From Gammaproteobacteria bacterium (GTDB taxonomy: Bacteria > Pseudomonadota > Gammaproteobacteria > Enterobacterales > Kangiellaceae): DNA of 64,000 nt. The notes below the pieces were generated by a model. That model had not been told where the DNA came from. It did not search any database and worked only from the letters and a program-made list of their open reading frames with translations. A program made the translations under genes and the position numbers. The DNA lies in the NCBI GenBank assembly GCA_013373545.1, contig JABXHQ010000082.1, positions 16,438-80,437 on the forward strand, read 5' to 3'. This document shows, piece by piece, positions 1-11,564 of the stretch. Every line of letters starts with the position of its first letter. Positions within the stretch are counted from its first letter, which is position 1.

Positions 1-977
1 CGTCTAAGGATCCCGGTGGCTGAACAAGGGGCATCGAGTAATATCGCATCAAACTTAGCGTCCGCTTGAAATTCGCTGGCATCAGCCGTTATTACGCTGG
101 CTGATAGCCCTAGTCGTAGCAGTGACTCGCTAATTTTAACGCTGCGTTCAGGATCAATTTCTAATGCGATCACTTCGACATCGTGACGTTCGAGTAAATG
201 CGCTGTTTTACCGCCGGGCGCGGCACAGGCATCCAATACTCGTTGTCCAGATTGCAGCGGTAAATAGTGTGCCGCTAATTGGGCACTTAAATCTTGTACT
301 GAAAACAAACCTTCTTGAAATAGTGGGATCTGTTCGACGGGTACGGGTTGTTTTAATTGTACCGCTTCACTTACTTCACTATGTTGTTGGTATTCTAGTT
401 GCTCAGCGGCGAGCCGCTCAAGTGCCGATGAGGCTTGGCTATGGCGACAATTAATTCGTAAGGTGAGCGGTGGCGGTTGCAAACTGGCTGCAGCGACGGC
501 TTGATACTGTTCCGGCCATGCATTGCGCAAGCGTTTAAACAGCCACTCAGGCAGTTCCAGTTGTTCAAATGCTTGCATTGATTGGTCGCTTTCTAACAAC
601 GCATCTTCCTGCGCAGCCTTTCTAAGCAGTGCATTAATGAGCCCGCAGGCCCAAGCTCGATCTAGCTGTTTCGCTGCTTCTACCGCTTCCGAAATAACGG
701 CATGATCAGGTGTTCGCAGATACTTTAATTGGAACAAAGCGGTGAGCAACAGGCTTTCAACAATATGCTGTTGCCGTTTAATCGGCTTTTCAAGGTGCTT
801 CGTGAGCCACCAATTTAGCCGCTCAAAGTGACGAGCGGTGCCAAAAATACATTGTTGTGCATAGCGCTTGGCATCGGGACTTAACCGTTTAAGCTGCGGT
901 TTTATCGATTGAATTGAACGACCGCCAAAGTAAACCTGGTCAAACAGCTCGGCAATAGTTGCGCGCAGACCTTGCAC
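1..977 (-). CDS. rsmB: 16S rRNA m5C967 methyltransferase RsmB (C-terminus cut by window edge)
   Basis: RsmB transfers a methyl group from SAM to C5 of C967 in 16S rRNA. About 325 N-terminal codons are present: an NusB-like helical region, then the Rossmann methyltransferase core. The SAM-binding motif LDACAAPGGK lies at residues ~248-257, and the motif IV cysteine of DAPCSATG is Cys318. The second, catalytic cysteine and the C-terminus lie beyond base 1. The GTG start overlaps the fmt stop (TAGTG), so translation is probably coupled. It is the last gene of def-fmt-rsmB, a widespread proteobacterial order. Confidence 0.95.
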   Translation of the reverse strand, partial: MQGLRATIAELFDQVYFGGRSIQSIKPQLKRLSPDAKRYAQQCIFGTARHFERLNWWLTKHLEKPIKRQQHIVESLLLTALFQLKYLRTPDHAVISEAVEAAKQLDRAWACGLINALLRKAAQEDALLESDQSMQAFEQLELPEWLFKRLRNAWPEQYQAVAAASLQPPPLTLRINCRHSQASSALERLAAEQLEYQQHSEVSEAVQLKQPVPVEQIPLFQEGLFSVQDLSAQLAAHYLPLQSGQRVLDACAAPGGKTAHLLERHDVEVIALEIDPERSVKISESLLRLGLSASVITADASEFQADAKFDAILLDAPCSATGILR

Positions 978-1927
978 TAACCGGCACCGATCGCTTGGCC
1001 GGACACAAACCAATGTTGACGCGCATTGAGTAAGTCCGCTACTGACATTCGCCGACTGCCGGCCGGTTGTAATTCTTCAAGTGCCAGTACACCTTCAGCA
1101 CAGGCAATTAAAATATGCTCGCGGTTTGCAGCGATCACACAACCTGGGGCCAGATCCGTTGATTGCTCGATGGCATGAGCCTGCCAAACACGAACCGGCT
1201 GCCCATCAACATTAAAATACGCTACTGGCCAGCTGTTAAACGCGCGGACTTTGCGCGCGATGGTCGTTGCACTCTCTTGCCAATCAATTTCGGCCTCTGA
1301 CTTAACTAATTTATGCGCATACGTCACGCCTTCCTGGCTTTGTGGGGTCGGGTTTGACTGTTGCTCAAAGATTTTGGGCAAAGTCTTGAGCAGTGCTTCT
1401 GCCCCTAAGGCTGCAAGTTTGTCATGTAAACTGGCGGCCGTATCGTTATTATCGATAAGTAAAGACTCACTATGCCAAACAGGGCCGGTATCTAAGCCTT
1501 TATCCATCTGCATTATCGCAACGCCTGTGGTTTCATCGCCAGCAGCAATGGCGCGTTGAATCGGCGCCGCACCGCGCCATCGCGGTAATAACGATGCATG
1601 GACATTGATGCAGCCGAGTCGTGGGGTTGTCAGAGCGGCTTCTGGTAATAGTAAGCCGTAAGCCACCACTATCATTAAGTCAGCTTGATAACTTTCTAAT
1701 TGCGCTAGGTTGTCGCTGGATTTCAAATCGAGTGGCTGCTGCACAGGAATGTCGTGGGTTAGTGCAACGGCTTTAGTAGCGGAAGGCTGTAGCTTTTTGC
1801 CGCGTCCAGCGGGTCGATCCGGCTGAGTATAAACGGCTACGGGTTTAAGATCGCTCGCTATCAGCTGCTCAAGAATGGTCGCGGCGAAGTCGGGTGTTCC
1901 GGCGAAAATTATGCGGGGACGCGCCAT
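977..1927 (-). CDS. fmt: Methionyl-tRNA formyltransferase
   Basis: Fmt formylates the amino group of initiator Met-tRNA using 10-formyltetrahydrofolate. The 316 aa length is standard for the family. The N-terminal formyltransferase fold carries the signature INVHASLLPRWRGAAPIQ with the family's catalytic Asn and His, and MQMDKGLDTGPV with the catalytic Asp region. The C-terminal tRNA-binding domain includes RVWQAHAIE. The gene starts one base after the def stop and overlaps the rsmB start, which fits one transcript: the formyl group is added (Fmt) and later removed (Def). Confidence 0.97.
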   Translation of the reverse strand: MARPRIIFAGTPDFAATILEQLIASDLKPVAVYTQPDRPAGRGKKLQPSATKAVALTHDIPVQQPLDLKSSDNLAQLESYQADLMIVVAYGLLLPEAALTTPRLGCINVHASLLPRWRGAAPIQRAIAAGDETTGVAIMQMDKGLDTGPVWHSESLLIDNNDTAASLHDKLAALGAEALLKTLPKIFEQQSNPTPQSQEGVTYAHKLVKSEAEIDWQESATTIARKVRAFNSWPVAYFNVDGQPVRVWQAHAIEQSTDLAPGCVIAANREHILIACAEGVLALEELQPAGSRRMSVADLLNARQHWFVSGQAIGAG

Positions 1928-1928
1928 C

Positions 1929-2429
1929 TTAGCGACCTTTATTAAGTTTTTTTAACTTTTTCTTGATCCGTTCTCGCTTTAGTGGCGACAAGTAGTCGAC
2001 GAACAAGCGCCCCTCGATGTGATCGATTTCATGCTGGATGCATACAGCGAGTAGTTCGTCGGCTTCGAGGGTAAACGGTTGTCCGTTTCGGTCGAGCGCT
2101 TCTACTGTCACGCGGTCAGCTCGCTGGACTTTAGCGTACACGCCGGGAAACGAGAGACAACCCTCTTCTCGCTCCTCAACCCCTTCTTTTTTAACTATCT
2201 TGGGGTTAATAAGTACTAACGGACTTTTTTGGTCATCGGAAATATCAATGACAATTAATTGATGATGGTAGTTGACCTGAGTGGCCGCTAAACCGATGCC
2301 CGGCGCTTGATACATTGTCTCAAACATATCATCAATTTGCTTTTGCAACGCCTTATCGAAGCGTGCAATCGGTTGCGCCTCAGTCCGCAGTCTGGGATCG
2401 GGGTATTCAAGAATCTCTAATAAAGCCAT
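1929..2429 (-). CDS. def: Peptide deformylase
   Basis: Def removes the N-formyl group from nascent proteins using a metal, usually Fe2+. At 166 aa it matches the E. coli enzyme. All three signatures are present: GIGLAATQ (residues ~44-51), EGCLSFPG with metal ligand Cys91, and QHEIDH with ligands His133 and His137 and catalytic Glu134. The lysine-rich tail is typical. It is the first gene of def-fmt-rsmB and diverges from the LysM gene across 166 bp that should hold both promoters. Confidence 0.97.
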   Translation of the reverse strand: MALLEILEYPDPRLRTEAQPIARFDKALQKQIDDMFETMYQAPGIGLAATQVNYHHQLIVIDISDDQKSPLVLINPKIVKKEGVEEREEGCLSFPGVYAKVQRADRVTVEALDRNGQPFTLEADELLAVCIQHEIDHIEGRLFVDYLSPLKRERIKKKLKKLNKGR

Positions 2430-2595
2430 ATATCTGTGATCTAAGTTCTAGTAAAAAAGTAAGTTTTGCTGCTAAGATTATGATCATACTGAATAAGTCG
2501 GTTGATTGATAGCAGCCGATTCAAATATGACCGGCGTCTTAACGGCGGCCAATCAGTAGCACTATTGCGATAGTATAATTTAAGGGATATCGATT

Positions 2596-3690
2596 ATGAA
2601 AAAGTTTATTATCGGTGTGGTGGCCGCAACGGCATTTTTTGTCTGTGCAATCGGTCAAGCAGCTGAGTTGCGCGACGACCACCCCGAGTTCCACATCGTT
2701 CAGCCCGGTGACACGTTATGGGACATCTCCGAAGCCTTTTTGAAAAGTCCATGGCTGTGGCCCGAGATTTGGCATGTGAATGAGCAGGTGGATAATCCGC
2801 ATCTTATCTTCCCGGGGGATGTGTTGGCATTAGTTTACATTGATGGCCAACCGCGAATCACCAAAACTAATCGTTTGCCAAACGGCACCATTAAGTTGTC
2901 ACCGAAGGTGCGTGAGCTAAGCCGTGGTCAGGCGATCACTACCATTCCGCTCGACGCTATATTGCCATTTTTAGTCAGTGCACGGGTGGTCTCTAAAGAA
3001 GAGCTGCAGCATGCGCCCTATGTGTTAGCTGGTGATGAAGGCCGCTTGGCTAACGCGCAAGATAACAAAGTTTATGTGCGCGGTATTATCCAACCCGAAG
3101 TCAGCAAGTTCGCATTCTATCGTGAAGGTGAGGTTTATATCGATCCCGATACTGGTGAAGAACTTGGCGTTGAAGCTATTCATTTGGGAGCGGGTGTTAA
3201 AATTCGTTCTGGCGATCCTTCAACCATTCGAATTGAAAAGTCGGTAGCTGAGGTGCTTAAAGGTGACCGTTTGTGGCCGACTAATGATGAGCAACTTCGC
3301 CCCTATTATTTTCCACATGCGCCAACCAGCGAAGTCGATGCGACTATAATTTCGGTTTACGACGGAGTTGTGCAAATTGGCCAATATGACGTTGTGGTGA
3401 TTAATCGTGGCGAGCGCGATGGGATTGAAATTGGCCATGTGTTAACGGTACATCAGCGTGGCAAAGAAGTTGAAGATCCTTACGCTAAAGATAATAAAAA
3501 CGTGAGTGACGATGGCGCAATGAGCCGTTTCTTTAAATCATTGGTTAATGCCAAAGATACGGTGATGTTACCGGAAGAAGAAGCCGGAACACTGATGATT
3601 TTCCGTACTTTTGACAAAGTTAGTTTAGGACTAGTGTTAAAGGCACAGCGTCCTTTACACGTATTGGATAAGGCGAAAACGCCCTATTAA
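2596..3690 (+). CDS. LysM peptidoglycan-binding domain protein, exported
   Basis: A 364 aa secreted protein. It has a signal peptide (basic MKK, hydrophobic core to about residue 20, likely cleavage after GQA) and a LysM domain at residues ~32-80 (HIVQPGDTLWDISEAF and NPHLIFPGDVL). A long, poorly characterised C-terminal region follows, with beta-rich segments such as VVVINRGERDGIEIGHVLTV. LysM domains bind peptidoglycan glycan chains. The same family sits beside dprA in many gammaproteobacteria. AAGGGA precedes the ATG. The exact role is unknown, but a cell-envelope location is well supported. Confidence 0.9.
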   Translation: MKKFIIGVVAATAFFVCAIGQAAELRDDHPEFHIVQPGDTLWDISEAFLKSPWLWPEIWHVNEQVDNPHLIFPGDVLALVYIDGQPRITKTNRLPNGTIKLSPKVRELSRGQAITTIPLDAILPFLVSARVVSKEELQHAPYVLAGDEGRLANAQDNKVYVRGIIQPEVSKFAFYREGEVYIDPDTGEELGVEAIHLGAGVKIRSGDPSTIRIEKSVAEVLKGDRLWPTNDEQLRPYYFPHAPTSEVDATIISVYDGVVQIGQYDVVVINRGERDGIEIGHVLTVHQRGKEVEDPYAKDNKNVSDDGAMSRFFKSLVNAKDTVMLPEEEAGTLMIFRTFDKVSLGLVLKAQRPLHVLDKAKTPY

Positions 3691-3724
3691 ACTTTACTGA
3701 AAATTAAGCTTAGGAGGTTCAAGG

Positions 3725-4816
3725 ATGAACCTAGAAGCCATCGCTTGGTACAAAACCTTGTTGGCGATCCCTGGGGTCGGTCCGGCAACGATTAAACACT
3801 GGCACTCACAGTTCACCGCTATCGATCAGCTTTTTTCCGCCCCCACTGCGCGGCTTCACCAGCTTGGGTTGCCAGCCAAAATTATCTCCCAGCTGCACCG
3901 TGCAACGCCCAGTGACTTGGAGCATGAGCGCCGCTGGTTAGCCTCATCGCCGCAGCACTTCATACTGACCTTGGATGATCCCGACTATCCGGTTTTGCTC
4001 AAACAAATTGACGACCCCCCAGCGCTGCTGTTTGGCAAAGGCGCGAAAAGTTTGTTACACCAAAGTCAGTTGGCGGTGGTCGGCAGCCGTAATCCTTCGC
4101 CGTTGGGACGTGACTTGGCGGGTTCTTTTGCCGGCGAGTTGGTGCGTCAATCAATGACGATTACCTCCGGCTTAGCCATGGGTATTGACGCTCAGGCGCA
4201 TCAGGCGGCTTTACGCAATCATGGTCATACGGTGGCGGTTGTTGGCACCGGGTTAGAGCGCATCTATCCAAAACAAAATATTAAGTTGGCGCAAGCGATT
4301 GCTGATTCAGGAGTCATTATTTCTGAGCTGCCGTTGACCGAGCCGCCCAAAGCGCACCACTTTCCGCGGCGTAATCGGATCATCGCGGGCTTAAGTTTGG
4401 GCGTTTTAGTCATCGAAGCCGCCGCAAAAAGCGGCTCACTGATTACTGCGCGACTGGCAATGGAGCAGAACCGAGAGGTGTTTGCCCTGCCCGGCGCCCT
4501 AAATAATCCGCTAGCGAAAGGCTGTCATCGCATTTTGAAGCAAGGTGCTCACCTTGTAGAGTCGGTTGGCGAAATTCTCGAGCATTTGGGTTACCTAGCG
4601 TTGGCGCAGCAACAGTTGGCGGTCGTACCCACCGCTCAACCTAGTTCTGCTGGAGCCGCTGAGTTACTCGCGTTTATTGATTATTCGCCGACCTCTTTAG
4701 ACACCTTGGTAGAAAGAACTCAAAAAGCGGTAGCTGATCTTTCCCCAAAATTGTTAACATTAGAGCTAGATGGTTGGATAAAGCAGACCGCAGGCGGCTA
4801 TTTACGCCAAAAATGA
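3725..4816 (+). CDS. dprA: DNA-processing protein DprA (Smf)
   Basis: DprA binds incoming single-stranded DNA during natural transformation and loads RecA. The 363 aa protein has an N-terminal helix-hairpin-helix/SAM-like region (IPGVGPATIKHW) and a Rossmann-like DNA-binding core. Core motifs are GSRNPSP (from residue ~120), SGLAMGIDAQAH, HFPRRNRIIAGLS and EAAAKSGSLITARLA. The C-terminal winged-helix domain DML1-like segment follows. An ideal AGGAGG lies upstream of the ATG. With comM further along (49632-51143), the window holds two competence-linked genes, but dprA also occurs in non-competent species. Confidence 0.96.
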   Translation: MNLEAIAWYKTLLAIPGVGPATIKHWHSQFTAIDQLFSAPTARLHQLGLPAKIISQLHRATPSDLEHERRWLASSPQHFILTLDDPDYPVLLKQIDDPPALLFGKGAKSLLHQSQLAVVGSRNPSPLGRDLAGSFAGELVRQSMTITSGLAMGIDAQAHQAALRNHGHTVAVVGTGLERIYPKQNIKLAQAIADSGVIISELPLTEPPKAHHFPRRNRIIAGLSLGVLVIEAAAKSGSLITARLAMEQNREVFALPGALNNPLAKGCHRILKQGAHLVESVGEILEHLGYLALAQQQLAVVPTAQPSSAGAAELLAFIDYSPTSLDTLVERTQKAVADLSPKLLTLELDGWIKQTAGGYLRQK

Positions 4817-4866
4817 CATAGAATGGACAGTGCTTACTGTCGCTAGGGTTTTTGTTAGGGGCTTTA

Positions 4867-5340
4867 ATGAAAAATGATGTTCTTGATGTGCTGATGTACA
4901 TCTTTGAACGCTTTCAAGATCAAGAATATGTTGTGATTGAGGAAGCGAATAAGCTTAGCGATGAGCTCACTGAAGTAGGCTTTACTGACTCAGAAATAAG
5001 TTCAGCTTTAACGTGGATTGATGGCTTGGTTGAGTTAAGAGAAAGTACCGCAAACTCAACTTCAGATAAGCCGGCCGCTCAATTTAGTAATCGACTATAC
5101 AGTGAGCATGAGTGTCGGGTACTGGGTTTGACTGCACGCGGCTTTCTTTACCATCTCGAAATCATCGGTGTACTTGATTTTGAATCGCGTGAAGCTGTGA
5201 TTGAGCGCCTAATGGCCTTGGATATCGAGCAAGTTGATATCGAGCAGCTTAAGTGGGTTACTATGATGGTTTTGTTTAACTTGCCTGGCCGTGAAAGCGC
5301 ATGTGCTTGGTTTGAGAACCTAGACGACCACATCCATTAG
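4867..5340 (+). CDS. smg: Smg family protein (DUF494)
   Basis: A 157 aa member of the Smg/DUF494 family, conserved next to dprA in gammaproteobacteria and of unknown biochemical function. The start MKNDVLDVLMYIFE is the conserved family N-terminus. I chose ATG 4867 over the in-frame TTG at 4852 because GTTAGGGG sits at ribosome-binding distance and the length then equals E. coli Smg. The protein is acidic and predicted helical. It follows dprA by 50 bases and probably shares its transcript. Confidence 0.92.
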   Translation: MKNDVLDVLMYIFERFQDQEYVVIEEANKLSDELTEVGFTDSEISSALTWIDGLVELRESTANSTSDKPAAQFSNRLYSEHECRVLGLTARGFLYHLEIIGVLDFESREAVIERLMALDIEQVDIEQLKWVTMMVLFNLPGRESACAWFENLDDHIH

Positions 5341-5418
5341 TCGTTAATATTTTCACAACCCTAAACTGGCAATACTCAGTGGTGGGGTACGATTGATAGC
5401 GCAATTGTTTGGAGCATC

Positions 5419-5997
5419 ATGACACCTTATTACGTTTCTCGTTGGCACCTCAATCAAATAATCAAGCTGTTGAAGTGCGGTGGTGTGGTGGCTTGCCCTA
5501 CCGAAACTGTCTGGGGGCTGGGCTGTTTACCAAAGGAGCAGCAGGCGGTGCAGCGCATCTTACAACTTAAAGTTCGCGCTGCGAGCAAAGGTCTCATTTT
5601 ACTTGCTTCACAACCTGAGCAAATAAAGTTATGGACGCGCGGCTTAGATGATCACGACCTGACACAAATAGCAGCGCGTAAAGCGCACCCAACAACCTAT
5701 ATTTTACCAGCGTCGAATGCGGCACCGGCCTGGATAACAGGTGGGCGAGATACAATCGCGATCAGAATGACGACTCACCCTTTTGTACAAGCGCTTTGTG
5801 ATCAACTTGGGCTGATCGTTTCAACCAGTGCTAATCGTAGTGGCAAAGCGGTCGCGCGCAACCGCTTGCAATGTTTGCAATGGTTTGGACGCGGTTTAGA
5901 CGCGATAGTGCCCGGAAAAAGTGCCAGTGAAATGGACGCAGGTCCAGTCGCACCCTCGCATATTATTGATTGGCAGAGTGGCGAGCGCATACGCTGA
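5419..5997 (+). CDS. tsaC: Threonylcarbamoyl-AMP synthase TsaC (Sua5/YrdC family)
   Basis: TsaC makes threonylcarbamoyl-AMP from threonine, bicarbonate and ATP, the first step of t6A37 modification in ANN-decoding tRNAs. The 192 aa length is that of the short TsaC form without the Sua5 C-terminal domain. Motifs include GGVVACPTETVWGLGC (ATP-binding) at the N-terminus, KVRAASKGLILLA with the conserved lysine, and STSANRSG. It lies 78 bases after smg, in the common dprA-smg-tsaC-hemF order. Confidence 0.96.
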   Translation: MTPYYVSRWHLNQIIKLLKCGGVVACPTETVWGLGCLPKEQQAVQRILQLKVRAASKGLILLASQPEQIKLWTRGLDDHDLTQIAARKAHPTTYILPASNAAPAWITGGRDTIAIRMTTHPFVQALCDQLGLIVSTSANRSGKAVARNRLQCLQWFGRGLDAIVPGKSASEMDAGPVAPSHIIDWQSGERIR

Positions 5998-6948
<951 letters not shown>

Positions 6949-6963
6949 TGTCATCTTATTTAG

Positions 6964-7992
<1,029 letters not shown>

Positions 7993-8007
7993 AGATGTAA
8001 CTAATCA

Positions 8008-10185
8008 ATGGTAAGTGACACTGATAAGAATCAAAATATTGACAATGCGGATGAAATTAAGTCACTTGCCAGTTATTTAGAAGACTCAACACTTCCAACA
8101 AAAAAGTCGCTTACTGATCTCAAAGCACCCGCTTTGTATATCAATCGAGAGCTGTCATTTTTACAGTTTAATTGGCGGGTTTTACAACAAGCATTAGATG
8201 AAGATCTACCCCTGCTCGAGCGGATCCGATTTATTTTTATCTTCAGCAACAATTTAGATGAATTCTTTGAGGTGAGGGTCGCGTCGTTAGTGCATTGTGC
8301 TAACCATCATCCAGAACGCAAAGGTCCCGATGGACTGTCGCCGTTACAAGCGCTTAATGAAATTAGTAAGACTTGTCATGAGATGGTCGATGAACAATAC
8401 CGTATTTTTAATGATGTGCTATTACCTAAGCTAGCTCAAGAGCGGATACACTTCTTACGCCGTAATCAATGGAATAAACGTCAAGCAGAATGGGTTAAAC
8501 AATACTTTCTCGATGAAGTCGCGCCAGTTATTAGTCCGATAGGATTAGATTTGGCCCATCCATTTCCTCGCTTGGTTAATAAAAGTTTGCACTTCATTGT
8601 CGCTTTAGAAGGGAAAGATGCTTTCGGACGCGAGAGTGATTATGCTGTGGTTCATATGCCGCGCTCACTACCGCGAATTATTCAATTACCGAAACATTTA
8701 TCAGGCAAAGGTGACAGTTTTGTTTTCTTGTCCGCCATTATCCACGCCAATGCGGAAGAGCTATTTCCGGGGATGAAAATAAAAGGCTGTTACCAATTCC
8801 GCCTTACCCGAGATTCAGACCTGTTCGTTGATGAAGACGACATTGAAGATCTTGCTAACGCATTAAAGTTAGAGCTTCAAAGTCGCGATTTTGGTACGTC
8901 GGTTAGACTTGAAATTGCTGATAATTGCCCGGATAAAATTGCCCAATTTCTGTTACAAAAATGCCATTTAACCGAGCAAGAGTTATATCGAGTAAATGGT
9001 CCAGTTAATTTAAATCGCTTGCTTAGTTTAAGTGATATGGTTGATCGCGATGACCTAAAGTTCAAACCCTTTGCACCGGCAATACCGAAAGCTCTGCGCG
9101 TAAAATCTCACAGTATTTTTGAAACATTAAAACAGCACGATGTTTTACTGCATCATCCGTATCAAAGTTTCGAACCGGTGGTCAATTTCATTCGCGCGGC
9201 AGCGCTCGATAATGAAGTGCTGGCGATTAAACAGACTTTGTATCGTACAGGATCGAGCTCACCAATTGTCGAAGCATTAATTGATGCTGCTCGTTCAGGG
9301 AAAGAAGTAACCGCGGTTGTCGAACTTAGAGCTCGCTTTGACGAACATGCAAATATAGAGCTCGCTAATAAATTACAAGATGCTGGTGCCTTGGTGGTTT
9401 ATGGTGTTGTTGGGTTCAAAACACATGCAAAATTATGTGTAGTCACTCGGCGCGAAAAGAAAAAGCTTCGTCACTATGCGCATTTAGGTAGTGGTAATTA
9501 TCATGCTGGTACGGCAAAACTTTATACCGACATTGGCCTTTTAACCGCGAATAAAAAATTATGTGAAGATGCGCAACGAGTTTTTCTTCAGTTAACTGGC
9601 ATGGGTAAAGCTTATGATATGAAAGCAATGCTACAGGCACCGTTTACCTTACATAAAGGTTTGCTTGCGTTGATTGAACAGGAAATTGCTAACAAAAAGC
9701 AAGGCTTACCGGCTTACATCAAAGCGCGTATGAATTCTCTAACCGAAGCGAGTATGATCGAAAAACTCTACGAAGCTTCACAAGCTGGTGTCGAAATAGA
9801 TTTAGTAATACGCGGTATATGTTGTTTGCGCCCCGGCCTTAAAAATATATCTGAAAACATACGCGTACGTTCCATTGTTGGACGCTTTTTAGAGCATTCG
9901 CGAGTATTTTGCTTTGCGAATAATGATGATCCGAAAGTCTACGTTTCAAGTGCAGATTGGATGGACCGAAACTTGTTTCATCGTGTCGAAACCTGCTTTC
10001 CAATTCCTGACCCAGCCTTGGCTGAGAGAATTATTAATGAAACATTAACGGTGTATCTAAAAGATAACAGTCAAAGTTGGGAGTTAATTAGCGACGGTCG
10101 CTACATCAAAAGCTCTCCGGGCGACGCGAGTCATTTTCGAGCTCAAAAGTACTTGTTGGATCGTCTTTGTCCAAGCAAAAATTAA
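8008..10185 (+). CDS. ppk: Polyphosphate kinase 1
   Basis: Ppk1 reversibly polymerises the gamma-phosphate of ATP into long-chain polyphosphate. The 725 aa protein contains the N domain with INRELSFLQFNWRVL and NNLDEFFEVRVA, a head domain, and two PLD-like C-terminal domains. The KTHAK histidine (His473) corresponds to the family's phosphorylated residue, followed by HYAHLGSGNYH and ARLYTD-like AKLYTDIGLLT. A ~40-residue polar N-terminal extension makes it slightly longer than the E. coli enzyme. It starts 16 bases after hemB. A polyphosphatase gene lies on the opposite strand beyond the S41 peptidase gene. Confidence 0.97.
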   Translation: MVSDTDKNQNIDNADEIKSLASYLEDSTLPTKKSLTDLKAPALYINRELSFLQFNWRVLQQALDEDLPLLERIRFIFIFSNNLDEFFEVRVASLVHCANHHPERKGPDGLSPLQALNEISKTCHEMVDEQYRIFNDVLLPKLAQERIHFLRRNQWNKRQAEWVKQYFLDEVAPVISPIGLDLAHPFPRLVNKSLHFIVALEGKDAFGRESDYAVVHMPRSLPRIIQLPKHLSGKGDSFVFLSAIIHANAEELFPGMKIKGCYQFRLTRDSDLFVDEDDIEDLANALKLELQSRDFGTSVRLEIADNCPDKIAQFLLQKCHLTEQELYRVNGPVNLNRLLSLSDMVDRDDLKFKPFAPAIPKALRVKSHSIFETLKQHDVLLHHPYQSFEPVVNFIRAAALDNEVLAIKQTLYRTGSSSPIVEALIDAARSGKEVTAVVELRARFDEHANIELANKLQDAGALVVYGVVGFKTHAKLCVVTRREKKKLRHYAHLGSGNYHAGTAKLYTDIGLLTANKKLCEDAQRVFLQLTGMGKAYDMKAMLQAPFTLHKGLLALIEQEIANKKQGLPAYIKARMNSLTEASMIEKLYEASQAGVEIDLVIRGICCLRPGLKNISENIRVRSIVGRFLEHSRVFCFANNDDPKVYVSSADWMDRNLFHRVETCFPIPDPALAERIINETLTVYLKDNSQSWELISDGRYIKSSPGDASHFRAQKYLLDRLCPSKN

Positions 10186-10274
10186 TAATTAACGCTTTTT
10201 GTTAAGTTGCCACTTTTATTTAGCATAATTACGCGGTAGCATAATTTTTGTTCAACTCATTAGCAGGTGGTGTA

Positions 10275-11564
10275 ATGAAACGATTAATATTATTCATGGT
10301 TGTCGCCTTGCTGTTATCTGGTTGTAGCAATAGTAATAGTGGCAATCAGCAGTGCAGCATAGCCGAACAAAATTCAGTTTGGTTTAGTTACTTGCAGGAC
10401 TGGTATCTTTTTTATCAAGATTTACCAAGCGAAATTGATCCGAATAGTTATGCTTCCGTTGCGGCAATGCTCGAAGCCGTGCGGTCTTCTCAAGATCGAT
10501 TCTCGTACATTATAACTAAACAAGACTATGATGCCTTTTTTAATAGTGGCAGCTACTTTGGCTATGGATTTAGTCTTGATACGGAACAAGTCGCTGATGC
10601 CTACGTTATTCGCTACGTTTTTTCAGGCTCTGGCGCTGACAACGCTGGCCTACAGCGTGGCGATCAACTAATTTCGATAAACGGATATAGCGTAACGGAA
10701 ATTAAGCAGCAGAGTTTAGACTCCGCGACCGTATATGGACCCGATCAAGACGGCTATACTATTTCCGTGACTTATCGTGATGCACAAAGTAATACTATTA
10801 CAACCGATATTGTAAAAGGCGTAGTCACGACCAATACCGTATTTGACGTTCGATCCTTTAACACTAGTGCGGGTACCGTAGGTTATTTATCGTTTCAACA
10901 TGGTTTTATTGAGCCATCGGAAAATGAGTTGTCGTCGGCATTTGCGACGTTAAGCGCTGATAATCCTGAACAACTGATTCTTGACCTTCGCTATAATGGT
11001 GGCGGGCGAATTTCCATTGCCCAACAATTGGCGTCTTTAATTGGCGGCGATAACACTGCTGGAGAGGTTTTTGGCACATTAACCTTTAATGATAAACACA
11101 CTAATGAAAACTCGACCTATTCATTCGTTTCACTGCTTGATGATTTAAATATCACGAGGTTAATCGTGTTAACGACTGATAACACTTGTTCTGCGAGTGA
11201 AATGGTTATTAATGGTTTAATGCCTTTTTTAGATGTGGTTGTCGTTGGCGGTACCACTTGTGGCAAACCGATTGGAATGTCTCCGCAAGAGTATTGTGAA
11301 ATGGTGATGTCGGCAATTAATTTTAAAGTCACAAACGCAAATGACTATGGTGAATATTTTGATGGTCTTACGGCGCAGTGTAGTGTGGCGGACCAAATTG
11401 TCGCTGACTGGGGAAGTCTCGACGATCCACTGCTTGCCGAGGGTATTTATTTCGCGGAAAACAGTAGCTGTTCTAACGTAGTACGGCCGGAGTTGTTATC
11501 GCGCTCATTGCAGTCGCAAGAGCTACCCACCTACCAGAGTATCCTATTTGGAAATCGTTATTGA
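10275..11564 (+). CDS. S41 family C-terminal processing peptidase-like lipoprotein
   Basis: A 429 aa predicted lipoprotein: LLLSGC lipobox with Cys17, and Ser at +2, which favours the outer membrane. A PDZ-like segment (residues ~90-170, FGYGFSLDTEQV and GADNAGLQRGDQLISINGY) precedes an S41 protease domain with LILDLRYNGGG. Ser306 in CSASEM and Lys331 in TCGKPIG are 25 residues apart, as in the catalytic dyad of Prc/Tsp. ATG 10275, after AGGTGG, gives a clean signal peptide. Substrate unknown. It lies between ppk and ppx, and its stop overlaps the end of ppx by 7 bases. Confidence 0.88.
   Translation: MKRLILFMVVALLLSGCSNSNSGNQQCSIAEQNSVWFSYLQDWYLFYQDLPSEIDPNSYASVAAMLEAVRSSQDRFSYIITKQDYDAFFNSGSYFGYGFSLDTEQVADAYVIRYVFSGSGADNAGLQRGDQLISINGYSVTEIKQQSLDSATVYGPDQDGYTISVTYRDAQSNTITTDIVKGVVTTNTVFDVRSFNTSAGTVGYLSFQHGFIEPSENELSSAFATLSADNPEQLILDLRYNGGGRISIAQQLASLIGGDNTAGEVFGTLTFNDKHTNENSTYSFVSLLDDLNITRLIVLTTDNTCSASEMVINGLMPFLDVVVVGGTTCGKPIGMSPQEYCEMVMSAINFKVTNANDYGEYFDGLTAQCSVADQIVADWGSLDDPLLAEGIYFAENSSCSNVVRPELLSRSLQSQELPTYQSILFGNRY

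Noticed and set aside
2574..2579. A perfect TATAAT upstream of the LysM gene
   Set aside because: Transcription from it would start at ~2586, inside the AAGGGA ribosome-binding site, and there is no good -35. Probably chance in an AT-rich leader.
10221..10246. Direct repeat TAGCATAATT (two copies, 16 bp apart) before the S41 gene
   Set aside because: Short, A/T-rich and not symmetric. It may be part of the promoter, but nothing ties it to a regulator.
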